From: CBDCUW01 sp965222745
Lineage (GTDB): Bacteria; Planctomycetota; Planctomycetia; Pirellulales; Pirellulaceae
Direction of reading: 5' to 3'
Assembly: GCA_965222745.1 (NCBI GenBank)
Contig: CBDCUW010000005.1
Coordinates: forward strand, 186,001 to 250,000
DNA: 64,000 nucleotides
Shown here in pieces: positions 34,594 through 42,700 of the stretch. The stretch's first letter is position 1, and every line of letters begins with the position of its first letter. The notes beneath the pieces are model-generated. The model was not told the DNA's origin. It did no database searches and was given only the letters and a program-made list of their open reading frames with translations. A program made the translations under genes and the position numbers.

Positions 34594-35376
34594 ATGTCGT
34601 CGATTGCTCCCTTCTTCTCGCGGTACAGGTCTCAGCGTGATGTTTGTGCCGTTGCTTTTCTGTTGCTGAGCTGTGTGGTTGTTTTTTCGGGGTGCAGTCG
34701 TCCGGAGCCGGAAGAAAAGGACCCCATCAAGCGACGAGAGGCTCAGCTGTTGGCCGATCGAAAGGCGGCGGCATCCTACCTGAAGGAAAACGGAGAGGTT
34801 GATTGGCAGAAACGGATCGACGCTGCCAAGAAAGAGCTGGATGAAGCGAAATCCGACCGCCGCTGGGGACGCAGCGAAAAGGCTTTGGAACACGCGCTGG
34901 AAGCGGCGCGGTTGCTCCCGCCCAATAGCAAGGATTTTGATCCGCCGTCGGATTCCGGCGAACAAGAAGGTGGTGAAAATGGAAGCGGAAGCGGTGGTGC
35001 AGAAGAAGGCGGTAGCGCAAGCGGAGGTGGAGGCGACGCCGGCGGCGGAGGAAATCGGGGTGGCGAAGGAAGCCAAGGGGGAGGTGGAAATGCCGGCGGA
35101 CAAAACCGAGGTGGCGGCAGAGGAAGCGCTGGTGCGAACGGTGGCGGTGACTCCGGTGGCGGTGACTCCGGTGGCGGTGGCGCATCGGGAAGTGGCGCAT
35201 CAGGAGGTGGAGGCGCGGATTCTGCCGATGGCGGTCCGGATTCCGGCGGCATCTCCAACGACGAAGTTCAGCAACTCAGAGCGGCGCTGGACGCGTTGCT
35301 GGAGTCCTTGGAAGGAAAAGCCGGTGGTGGCGGCAGGGGCCTGAGTTTCCAGCAAGATGCGATCGAGATCCGATAG
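34594..35376 (+). CDS. Lipoprotein with long Gly/Ser-rich region
   Basis: Protein of 260 residues. The signal AVAFLLLSCVVVFSGC ends in a lipobox with Cys34. A charged helical segment follows (REAQLLADRKAAASYLKEN, KKELDEAKSDRRWGRSEKALEHALEAARLLP), probably TPR- or coiled-coil-like. Residues about 125-220 are almost entirely Gly, Ser, Ala and Glu, a disordered linker. The C-terminus has a short helix (DEVQQLRAALDALLESLEG). It is first in a five-gene operon and its stop directly abuts the next ATG. No family recognised; an envelope tether role is inference. Confidence 0.8.
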   Translation: MSSIAPFFSRYRSQRDVCAVAFLLLSCVVVFSGCSRPEPEEKDPIKRREAQLLADRKAAASYLKENGEVDWQKRIDAAKKELDEAKSDRRWGRSEKALEHALEAARLLPPNSKDFDPPSDSGEQEGGENGSGSGGAEEGGSASGGGGDAGGGGNRGGEGSQGGGGNAGGQNRGGGRGSAGANGGGDSGGGDSGGGGASGSGASGGGGADSADGGPDSGGISNDEVQQLRAALDALLESLEGKAGGGGRGLSFQQDAIEIR

Positions 35377-37467
35377 ATGATGGAACAGACGTCGAATCCG
35401 ATTCTTCATCGACTTCAGCAAACTCTTGAAACCGGTGCGCCGCGCGAAGAGGTTGCCGAAGCGCTGGAGGCCGCCGAGGAGTTGGGGGAAGCTTTGCCGC
35501 CACTGCTTCGCTTTCGTGCCCGCGAAAGAATCGATGCCGATCGTTTTTTGGATCGTCGGCGAATTTGTTTTGGCATCGGTGTTTCCGTTTTGCTGTTTCT
35601 TGGTGCGATTGTGGCAGTCGGACTGACCACGCTCGATCGATTGCGCGCTGCCAATCGAGACGAAGCGACGCTCCAACAGTTGATCGATGGTGGCCAGTGG
35701 GAAGAGGCGCAGGCGTTCCTTGATTCGCTGGACGAGGAGACTCGGTCTCGCGAAAGTTTTGCGAAGGGACAGCAGCAAGTCCAAGAAGAGCTTGAGCGTC
35801 AGCAGAAACAGACCGAGGAGTTTGAGCAACTGGTCGAGCAGATTCGATCGGATCCGACGCAGGCGATTGATGAGGTGATCGTCAAACGCCTTGGTGAGCT
35901 GGCCACAACGGACGAGCAGAAGGAGATTGCCGCCGAAATGTCGGCTCTGGCGGACGAACAAAGGTTGTTGCGAGAAGCGGAGCGGGTTCAGGATCAGACG
36001 CAGCAGTTCGAGAGTTTGCAAGAATCGGTCGACCGTTTTTTTGAAAGCCAGGCTGAACCGGGAAGCGAAGCCAGATCGAATGAGCTTCGCGCCTTGCAGC
36101 AACAACTGCAGCAGTTTGCGTCGAAAGCCCGCCTTTCTAATCCCGAATTGGCCGAAGCTGCCAAGCAGATTTCCGCATTGCTGGTTCGTGAAGAGCAGCG
36201 TGCACAACAACTCGCCGGTAGATCAAACCTCATCGATGCGATCACGGCTTCGGTCGGAAAAGCCGATCGGTATTTGCGAAGTATTCGGCAGTTCACCGAT
36301 TCGTTCCCCAACGATCCGATGGCCCAAGAGCTGAAGAAGTCGGTCGCTGACGGGAAACAGGTTCAAGCGACCGAGGTTTGGATCGATCTCCTTGGTGATT
36401 CCACCTTCAGTCAACCCGATATGGCCGACGCCGATCGAAGCCGCCAATGGCTCGAAAAACTTGCTCGTGCCGAATCGTTGGCCGCCGAACATCCATTTGC
36501 AAAGAACATCTTGCCTTGGCGGCCTCACTATCAGGCGATCGCCAATCGGGACGAATCGATCAAGAAGCTTCGCGAGCTGTTGCAGTCGAAACTGATGGGA
36601 CGAATGTACGTTTATCCTGATGTCCAACAGGGCTGGTACTATTCGGATGTCTCGCCCAATCGTGAATCAGCCACCGCGCACGTGGTCGAGTACTTCGCCG
36701 ATCTGTCGTTGAACCGAAAGACCAAAAACTTCGGCAGCCGGTTCAAACAACAGATTTTGCCGCAGGTGCGGCTGGCCGGCCATTCAGCCTATGCAGAAAA
36801 CGCGATGGAGTTGGTGTCGTCGATGAACGAAAGTGACTTCACGCAAGCGGTCTATCGATTGCTTGTTGAACTTCGCGCTTTGAAGGTGGACACGGAAATT
36901 GACCCCATTTTCAAACTCGAACTGACGCGGCAACTGCTGGCAATTGGTGTGCAGGGCAGTCGCCCGCTGGCGGCGGGATTCGGGGATTGGAAGGAGACGT
37001 TGGATGCCAGTGATTTTCCGTGGGATACAAACTGGATGACGCCGGGTGATTCCGATCCAAAGGTTGCCCAGGCGCGTGACGAAGCCAAGTCGCTTTTGCA
37101 GGGAATCCGAGATTGGGAGGGACGGGTTCGGCGGATGAGCGATAGTTTTCGCGAGTTTCGCCAACCGCGACCGCAACCGCCGGCTTGGATCGGATGGGTG
37201 ACGCGCAGCGACAATCGTTTCACCGCGGTATTGCGATCACCAGCGGGCGACGGCCAACTTCTCGCTGTCAGCCCCGATCAGAAATCGGGGAAAATACGGC
37301 AAGTCGAAATCTCGCCGCCTGCGGAGGGTTTGATCGGCGACATCGATGATTCGGCGGCATTGGTGGTGGGGGCGCCGATCTGCCTGTTGCCGCCCGAGGA
37401 GCCGGCGGAGCAAAAAACGGCCGACAAAACTACTGGAATTCCTGATTCATCGTTGTTGACCGAGTAG
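35377..37467 (+). CDS. Large membrane protein with extended coiled coil, unknown function
   Basis: Protein of 696 residues. Residues 1-60 are soluble and charged. A single membrane helix lies at about 62-84 (CFGIGVSVLLFLGAIVAVGLT). It is followed by a long Glu/Gln-rich helical stretch to about 300 (LERQQKQTEEFEQLVEQIR, RLLREAERVQDQTQQFESLQES) and then a helical domain with a beta-rich end (WIGWVTRSDNRFTAVLRSPAGDGQLL). I do not recognise a family. It starts immediately after the lipoprotein stop (TAGATGATG) and is followed by the proton-channel gene 69 bases on. Its topology suits a protein that senses or transmits force across the envelope, which is inference only. Confidence 0.8.
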   Translation: MMEQTSNPILHRLQQTLETGAPREEVAEALEAAEELGEALPPLLRFRARERIDADRFLDRRRICFGIGVSVLLFLGAIVAVGLTTLDRLRAANRDEATLQQLIDGGQWEEAQAFLDSLDEETRSRESFAKGQQQVQEELERQQKQTEEFEQLVEQIRSDPTQAIDEVIVKRLGELATTDEQKEIAAEMSALADEQRLLREAERVQDQTQQFESLQESVDRFFESQAEPGSEARSNELRALQQQLQQFASKARLSNPELAEAAKQISALLVREEQRAQQLAGRSNLIDAITASVGKADRYLRSIRQFTDSFPNDPMAQELKKSVADGKQVQATEVWIDLLGDSTFSQPDMADADRSRQWLEKLARAESLAAEHPFAKNILPWRPHYQAIANRDESIKKLRELLQSKLMGRMYVYPDVQQGWYYSDVSPNRESATAHVVEYFADLSLNRKTKNFGSRFKQQILPQVRLAGHSAYAENAMELVSSMNESDFTQAVYRLLVELRALKVDTEIDPIFKLELTRQLLAIGVQGSRPLAAGFGDWKETLDASDFPWDTNWMTPGDSDPKVAQARDEAKSLLQGIRDWEGRVRRMSDSFREFRQPRPQPPAWIGWVTRSDNRFTAVLRSPAGDGQLLAVSPDQKSGKIRQVEISPPAEGLIGDIDDSAALVVGAPICLLPPEEPAEQKTADKTTGIPDSSLLTE

Positions 37468-37536
37468 GTTGAGTTTTGGGGCTGTGACGACGACTGCTGA
37501 TTCCTGTTTTTTACGATTCCTGATGCTTGGCGAGAC

Positions 37537-38436
37537 ATGGCCGATTCGACACCGGTAAGCAGCGATCGATTGGTATGGATGCGACGTGACATCGAGCGTC
37601 GATTTGGGTTTCGCGGCTCGCGTTACACTCGAGTGGGCAGCGTGTTGCCGGCGATCCTGGCCGCGATGATGACGGTCGCGTTTTTCTTCGCGATGATTGC
37701 CATCGGTAGGAATCCGTGGACCGATATGTTTACCCAGCGAGGCTGGACGCCCTACGTGATCGTCTTCTTCGCGCTTTGGTCGATCGTGATTCTGTTGCTC
37801 AAACGCAGCAAGCTGAAGCTGCAACGACGGACGTTGCGGTTGGTGGTCATTCCCGATGAAATCGATTTCGTTCTTTCCATGGAAACGGTCAACCGGGTGA
37901 TGCAGTGTTTGTACGAGGTATGTGATGATCCGAAATCGTTTGTCCTGCTGAACCGTATCTATGTCGGGCTGTCCAACGTCCGCAACCTGGGCCGAGTCGT
38001 TGATTTGGGTGAGATCTTGCGGATGCAAGCCGATCATGACGAATCGGTGATGGAAACAAGTTACAACTCCATTCGCGGATTGGTGTGGGCCATTCCGATT
38101 CTGGGATTCATCGGTACCGTTTCGGGGTTGTCCTACGCGATCGGAGGATTTGGACGGGTGCTGAGCCGAACGGATGATCCGTCACAATTGATCGAGGCAC
38201 TGAAAGGAGTGACTGGAGGCCTGGCCACCGCTTTCGAAACGACGTTGCTGGCACTGATCGCCGCGTTGCTGGTTCAAATGGCAATGACGTTTCAGAAAAA
38301 GCGTGAAGAGGAATTCCTGGACGAGTGTACGGAATACTGTCAGCGTGAGGTGCTGAGCCGATTGCGATTGTCGGAGGAGCCGGAAATGATCGACGAAGTT
38401 GTCATGGTGGACGAGACAGAAATGGTGACGGAGTAG
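37537..38436 (+). CDS. MotA/TolQ/ExbB-type proton channel subunit
   Basis: Protein of 299 residues. Membrane helices are at about 36-55 (LPAILAAMMTVAFFFAMIAIG), 70-88 (TPYVIVFFALWSIVILLL), 188-205 (LVWAIPILGFIGTVSGLSYAIGG) and 228-250 (LATAFETTLLALIAALLVQM). The two C-terminal helices carry the family signature: IPILGFIGTVSGL and GLATAFETTLLALIAALL, matching the ExbB/TolQ GTV-G and A-TA-GL-A pattern. It would form the ring of a proton-driven stator. Its partners are the two next genes, eight bases and one gene further on. No TonB, Tol or flagellar gene is adjacent. Confidence 0.9.
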   Translation: MADSTPVSSDRLVWMRRDIERRFGFRGSRYTRVGSVLPAILAAMMTVAFFFAMIAIGRNPWTDMFTQRGWTPYVIVFFALWSIVILLLKRSKLKLQRRTLRLVVIPDEIDFVLSMETVNRVMQCLYEVCDDPKSFVLLNRIYVGLSNVRNLGRVVDLGEILRMQADHDESVMETSYNSIRGLVWAIPILGFIGTVSGLSYAIGGFGRVLSRTDDPSQLIEALKGVTGGLATAFETTLLALIAALLVQMAMTFQKKREEEFLDECTEYCQREVLSRLRLSEEPEMIDEVVMVDETEMVTE

Positions 38437-38443
38437 CGATCGA

Positions 38444-39277
38444 ATGCGAAGACGCCGCCGCGAAAACACCCTCAGCCTGTTCTCGTTTCAGGACATCATC
38501 ACCGGTGTCGCAGGGGTGATGTTGTTTATCCTCTTGCTGCTGGTGGTCCAGATGACGTTGCGCGCCGCGACCACCCCGAACGACCAGTTCGGCGACATCA
38601 TCCAAGAGGTCGCTTCAGAACCTCCTCCGTCGCAACAGCCGGTCGACTTGACCGAACTTCGGCAGATGCAACGAGAGCTGGAGGAAATGCGGCGCCGCAG
38701 CGCCGAATTGATGGACATGACCGAGGCCGAATTGGACGCCCTGGTCAAAGCGGCTCGTGAGGAGTTGGATGCACTGATGGAGGATGCCGCCGAAAAGAAG
38801 TCGCAGGCGGAAACCCTCGATTCGCAGTTGGCTTCCTCCGAAACAAGCGACCAAGAAAAGGCAACGCTCGATCAGCGGAACAAACTGAGGCAGCAGGTTC
38901 AACAGTTGGAGCAGCAGCGCAGCAAGCACGTACAAGGAAAACTGGTTGCCTTCAAGGCGGCCTCCTCCGGAGTCCGTGAGTTGTGGATCATCGACATGCG
39001 CGGTACCGAAACATCCGTCTTTAACGTCAACTCGCCCGAGGAGGCGATGACCATCGAATACGAAAGGTATGCACCGGCGATGGAAGTGGTCGGGTCGATT
39101 CGCGATCAATTGCAACAGCGCACCAAAGTGCGCGACGTTGTTCTGCTGCTGCGTCCTTCGATTGCCGGCGTCGGTTCGGAAATCATGGCCGCATTTCAGC
39201 TTTCCGGGTATCGCGTCGCGCTGGAGTTGCTTGACGAGGACACCCAGGTGGCGCGGCCAGTTGGGGCCAAGCCATGA
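38444..39277 (+). CDS. ExbD/MotB-like stator partner A
   Basis: Protein of 277 residues. A short basic cytoplasmic start (MRRRRRENTLSLFSFQD) is followed by one membrane helix at about 18-38 (IITGVAGVMLFILLLLVVQM). Asp17 just before it sits where ExbD, TolR and MotB carry the proton-binding Asp. The periplasmic part has a coiled coil at about 65-150 (REELDALMEDAAEKKSQAE, LRQQVQQLEQQRSKH) and a C-terminal alpha/beta domain (LWIIDMRGTETSVFNV, RDVVLLLRPSIAGVGSEIM, GYRVALELLDED). It lacks the OmpA-type peptidoglycan domain of MotB. A similar layout is seen in the next gene. Confidence 0.82.
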   Translation: MRRRRRENTLSLFSFQDIITGVAGVMLFILLLLVVQMTLRAATTPNDQFGDIIQEVASEPPPSQQPVDLTELRQMQRELEEMRRRSAELMDMTEAELDALVKAAREELDALMEDAAEKKSQAETLDSQLASSETSDQEKATLDQRNKLRQQVQQLEQQRSKHVQGKLVAFKAASSGVRELWIIDMRGTETSVFNVNSPEEAMTIEYERYAPAMEVVGSIRDQLQQRTKVRDVVLLLRPSIAGVGSEIMAAFQLSGYRVALELLDEDTQVARPVGAKP

Positions 39278-39314
39278 ACATGAAAATCATCACGATCGAA
39301 ACGGGGAGGTCTCG

Positions 39315-40214
39315 ATGAGCCGCCGCCGGGCTTCTTCGGACCACGATGATTCGCTGGACCTGCTGTTGGACACGGTATCCAACGTGTTCGGGGGAGTGAT
39401 GTTTTTGACGCTGCTTGCCGCGCTGCTGATTCTTTCCCGTGGCAGTGCGCCGATAGAGAAACCGGAAGAGGCGCCTCCGCCGCAGGTCCATGAAGAAATC
39501 GATGCCCGGTTGGTTCAAAGCCAGACGCTGCAAACTGCCAGCGAGCTAGAAGCCCAACGGAAGATGCTTGCTCGGATGGATCCCGACGGGACGATGGCGG
39601 CAAAGGCGGAGCAATTGCAGTCGATTCGTCAAACCGTTTCGCTTGCCCGGCGGCAGGTGCAACGGGCAGGTTCCGCGGTCACCGACCGTCGGGGCGAGTT
39701 GGAAGATCAACAAGCCCAACAATCCGACTTGCAAGAACAGATCGAGCAATTGAAGAAGGAGATCGCCGAAAAGTCGGAGGAGATGAATGAGCTTCAGGCC
39801 GGTTCGGAACGGACGGTTTTGTTTCGGCCGCTGACAATGAGCCGGACGATGGAAGCGGTGATGATTCTGAGATACGGACGTTGGTACTTGCTGTACAACG
39901 GTCCGCACGGCGAACTGAATCGCCGGGACTTTTTTGTCCTGCCCTCGGAAGAATCGGTGACAACGATTACCCCCAAGCCTCACCGCGGCAACCCGGTGTC
40001 AGCAGCCTCGTTGAACCAATTGACGAAGAAGCTGAAGCAACTTTTTCCGTCGCGACAATTTCACGTCACCATCGCCGTGTGGGATGATTCCTTTGCGGAG
40101 TTCAATCCGCTGAAAGATGCGCTGACCGCTTCCGGGTATCGCTACCGAACCATCCCCTGCGACAGCAGTTCGCGGCTGACCAACCAGGCAGCCGTTGACC
40201 CGTTTGTGCAGTAG
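39315..40214 (+). CDS. ExbD/MotB-like stator partner B
   Basis: Protein of 299 residues from ATG 39315, preceded by GGGGAGGT as ribosome-binding site; longer in-frame starts lie inside the preceding gene. The N-terminus RRRASSDHDDSLDLLLDTVSN leads to a helix at about 22-41 (VFGGVMFLTLLAALLIL). Asp17 (DTVSN) occupies the same place as the Asp in partner A. A coiled coil spans about 60-160 (LQEQIEQLKKEIAEKSEEMNEL), and the C-terminal alpha/beta domain (AVMILRYGRWYLLYNG, QFHVTIAVWDDSFAEFNPLKDALTASGYRY) parallels that of partner A. Together they suggest a heterodimer. Last gene of the operon, ending at a bidirectional terminator. Confidence 0.82.
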   Translation: MSRRRASSDHDDSLDLLLDTVSNVFGGVMFLTLLAALLILSRGSAPIEKPEEAPPPQVHEEIDARLVQSQTLQTASELEAQRKMLARMDPDGTMAAKAEQLQSIRQTVSLARRQVQRAGSAVTDRRGELEDQQAQQSDLQEQIEQLKKEIAEKSEEMNELQAGSERTVLFRPLTMSRTMEAVMILRYGRWYLLYNGPHGELNRRDFFVLPSEESVTTITPKPHRGNPVSAASLNQLTKKLKQLFPSRQFHVTIAVWDDSFAEFNPLKDALTASGYRYRTIPCDSSSRLTNQAAVDPFVQ

Positions 40215-40285
40215 GAAGTGGTGGGGATGAAAAAGGGGGCGAGCTCTTTCGTGTTTACAAAGCCCTCTCCGGCCCCGAGAGGCCG

Positions 40286-40316
40286 ACTCTCCCGGAGGGA
40301 GAGTGACTTTTCTTTA
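40286..40316 (+). terminator. Intrinsic terminator between convergent genes
   Basis: ACTCTCCC-GGA-GGGAGAGT (40286-40304) is a perfect 8-bp stem with a three-base loop, followed by a T-rich GACTTTTCTTT. It lies between the stator operon and the convergent rplI and may end both transcripts. Confidence 0.7.
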
Positions 40317-40862
40317 CTGGTTGGTTTCGCCTGATTCTGCGGCGACGGTGGGCACCACCCAGACTTTCAGGTTCGCATCGACTTCACTGTGCAGGTGCAC
40401 TTTGACCGTGTACAGACCAAGCTCTTTCAGCGGTCCTTCCAGTCGGATTTGGTCGAGAGCCAACGTGAAGCCGGCACCTTTCAAGGCATCGACAATCTCG
40501 TGGGGACCGACGCTGCCGTACAAGTGCCCCTCGTCGTTGGCGTTGGCTTCGATCGTGATCGACTGCTTGGCCAATTCGTCCGCCTGCTCGCGGTAGCTCT
40601 TCAGTTTTTCCAGCTCCAGGGCACGAAGCTTCTCGCGATGCTTTTCGACCATCCGTTTGTGGTGGTCGGTGGCAACGGTGGCCAAGCCTTGTGGCAGAAG
40701 ATAATTCAACGCGTATCCGGGCTTCACTTCAACGATGTCACCTTGTTTGCCAAGATGTTCAACGTTGTGAATCAACAGCAACTGAATGCCGCCGCTTTCG
40801 CCTTTGGGCAACCGCTTGTAGGGTCGTTTGAATTTGCGGCCGGTTCTCGTTTTTGCGGGCAT
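40314..40862 (-). CDS. rplI: Ribosomal protein bL9 with N-terminal extension
   Basis: Large-subunit protein binding 23S rRNA. The protein has 182 residues, longer than the usual 148 or so. The conserved start IQLLLIHNVEHLGKQGDIVEVKPGYALNYLLP begins at about residue 26, preceded by a very basic extension (RTGRKFKRPYKRLPKGESG). The linker helix and the C-terminal domain (HLYGSVGPHEIVDAL, LGLYTVKVHLHSEVDANLKVWV) follow. Last gene of the L25-pth-S6-ssb-L9 cluster. Confidence 0.95.
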   Translation of the reverse strand: MPAKTRTGRKFKRPYKRLPKGESGGIQLLLIHNVEHLGKQGDIVEVKPGYALNYLLPQGLATVATDHHKRMVEKHREKLRALELEKLKSYREQADELAKQSITIEANANDEGHLYGSVGPHEIVDALKGAGFTLALDQIRLEGPLKELGLYTVKVHLHSEVDANLKVWVVPTVAAESGETNQ

Positions 40863-40910
40863 CGATCGAGCTCGTGTGATGTTGGTCGGTGGTTTGCTGG
40901 AGTGGTTGAA

Positions 40911-41390
40911 TTAGAAGGGAATGTCAGGATCGTCATAGCCAGGGCCGTGACCGGTCGGTTGTGCTTCGCGTTGTCCCGGCGTGGCCGATGGTGCTGGGGA
41001 CGAGTATTCGTTTGCCTCGGCAGCCGATTGTCGGGGTCGGCCACCGCCGCCGCCGCCAGGACCACCGCCGCTGAGCATCTGCATCCGATCGCACACCACT
41101 CGCAGCTTGCTTCGCTTTTGGCCGTCGGTTTCCCAGGTATCAAGCTTCAATCGGCCTTCGACCAGGATTGGCGAACCCTTTCCCAGGTACTCGCTGGCAA
41201 CTTCCGCCGTGCGTCCCCACAGCGTCACATCAACAAAAGTCGTTTCTTCGACCCATTCGCCGCTGGCGGACTTGCGGCGGTCATTCATTGCCATGCCGAT
41301 GTCAGTCACGGCGGTACCACCGGGCGTGTACTTCAGCTCGATGTCGCGTGTGATGTTGCCCACCAAAATCACGCGGTTGTAGCTAGCCAT
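40911..41390 (-). CDS. ssb: Single-stranded DNA-binding protein
   Basis: SSB for replication, recombination and repair. From ATG 41390 it has 159 residues: the OB-fold start MASYNRVILVGNITRDIELKY, then RKSASGEWVEETTFVDVTLWGR and GSPILVEGRLKLDTWETDGQ, a Gly/Ser/Ala linker, and the acidic tip DDPDIPF that recruits partner proteins. Five more N-terminal residues from 41405 are possible but not typical. Sits between S6 and L9 as in many bacteria. Confidence 0.96.
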   Translation of the reverse strand: MASYNRVILVGNITRDIELKYTPGGTAVTDIGMAMNDRRKSASGEWVEETTFVDVTLWGRTAEVASEYLGKGSPILVEGRLKLDTWETDGQKRSKLRVVCDRMQMLSGGGPGGGGGGRPRQSAAEANEYSSPAPSATPGQREAQPTGHGPGYDDPDIPF

Positions 41391-41475
41391 ATCGCACCTG
41401 AACAAAATCGGAAAAAGTAGTCGAGCATCGAATCAGCGCCTCGAAAACCGGATACCGGTCGTCGGGCACTTGTTC

Positions 41476-41892
41476 TTACGCCTCGGCGACGGCAACTGCG
41501 GGTTCTTCGGCTTTGCCCGGCGAGTCGCCTTCGGGTTCCGCCGCAGAACTGACTTTCAACGTCTCGCCACGCGCGTTGGCAAGGATCGGTTCGACCAATC
41601 GCGGTTCCAACTTCAGCGTCAACTCCCGTACGATCGGTTCGGCGAGCTGAAAGGCCCTGGCGATCTTGGGCAGACTGGTCGCTTCGATCTCGAAGTAGGT
41701 CAACCAGTAGGAGCCCTTTTGGTGATTGCCGATGGGATAGGCCAACTTGGCTTCCATCCAGAATCGACTGACCAACACGTTGCCGCCGGCGCCAGTGATG
41801 ATTTCGTTGATTTGCTTGGCAATGCCGCCGGGGTCGCGCGCGTAATGGTTGCTGTCAAGAATGAACAGCGTTTCGTAGGTATTCTTGGCCAC
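41476..41892 (-). CDS. rpsF: Ribosomal protein bS6
   Basis: Small-subunit protein of 138 residues. The core NTYETLFILDSNHYARDPGG, NVLVSRFWMEAKLAYPIGNHQKGSYWLTYFEIE and IARAFQLAEPIVRELTLKLE fits S6. The C-terminal Glu/Ala/Pro-rich tail of about 30 residues is variable in the family. The usual partner rpsR (S18) is not encoded between rpsF and rplI here. Confidence 0.93.
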   Translation of the reverse strand: MAKNTYETLFILDSNHYARDPGGIAKQINEIITGAGGNVLVSRFWMEAKLAYPIGNHQKGSYWLTYFEIEATSLPKIARAFQLAEPIVRELTLKLEPRLVEPILANARGETLKVSSAAEPEGDSPGKAEEPAVAVAEA

Positions 41893-41967
41893 GGTTTGTC
41901 AGTGTCTCCGTCAGTTTTTTGAATGCGTCCCTAAACAGGTCTTTGGTTTGTTTTGTGGCCAGCTTTT

Positions 41968-42606
41968 TCAGCCGGCGCTGTTGGATGATCTGGATGAGTC
42001 GTTTTGTTTTTCTTGGTCGTCTTGTTTTGCCTTGGCGGCACTTGGATCGGCGTTGTATTTGTTCATGGCAAACATCGTTCCTTCGGTAGCCCAGTCGATC
42101 GCCGCGTGAGCTGCCCGCGTGGTTGCCGATTCAATCTGCTGCTGTTCGTCTTTGCTGAACTTCCCCAGTACGTAATCGGCGGCGTCCCATTGAGGCGGCG
42201 GCCGGCCGATACCAATTCGCAACCGGGCAACGGCGTCGGTCCCCAATTGTCGAATGATATCACTGAGTCCTTTTTGGCCACCGGCCGATCCGGATGGTCG
42301 AATCCTTAGCCGTCCACTTGCCAGGTTCAAATCATCGCAGATCACCAACAGGTTTTCCGGCGACATTTTATAGAAATCGTACGCTTTTCGCACGCTTTTT
42401 CCACTGACATTCATGAACGTGTGAGGACACAACACGATCAGCCTGTCGTTACCAAGGCGGCCTTCGGCGACTTCGCCCTCGAATTGAGTTTTCGAGGGAC
42501 TTGCCGAAACGAGCGCCGCTACTTTGACTGCCGCCATGAAACCGACATTGTGCCGGGTCTGTTCGTACTTTCGACCTGGATTGCCCAAGCCCACGATCAG
42601 CTTCAT
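41968..42606 (-). CDS. pth: Peptidyl-tRNA hydrolase
   Basis: Recycles tRNA by cleaving peptidyl-tRNAs. From ATG 42606 the protein has 212 residues and starts MKLIVGLGNPGRKYEQTRHNVGF, giving Asn8 and the catalytic His19. LVICDDLNLASGRLRIRPSGSAGGQKGL holds the catalytic Asp and the substrate-binding GGQKGL. The Lys/Asp/Gln tail is longer than usual. A longer frame to 42816 is an in-frame extension with a basic composition and is not part of the family. Follows rplY after 94 bases. Confidence 0.95.
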   Translation of the reverse strand: MKLIVGLGNPGRKYEQTRHNVGFMAAVKVAALVSASPSKTQFEGEVAEGRLGNDRLIVLCPHTFMNVSGKSVRKAYDFYKMSPENLLVICDDLNLASGRLRIRPSGSAGGQKGLSDIIRQLGTDAVARLRIGIGRPPPQWDAADYVLGKFSKDEQQQIESATTRAAHAAIDWATEGTMFAMNKYNADPSAAKAKQDDQEKQNDSSRSSNSAG

Positions 42607-42700
42607 CGGTTCATGGCCGTCACACGATGGTGAGTTTTCCCTACCGTCAGACCTGTCAGGCAGGCCCAAAAGCCGTCGCAGAAAATCACGCAAGCCGTTT

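Noticed and set aside
34594..40214. Zorya anti-phage system
   Set aside because: ZorA/ZorB-like membrane proteins would fit, but the cytosolic ZorC, ZorD or ZorE effectors are absent and neither small subunit has the MotB-type peptidoglycan domain.
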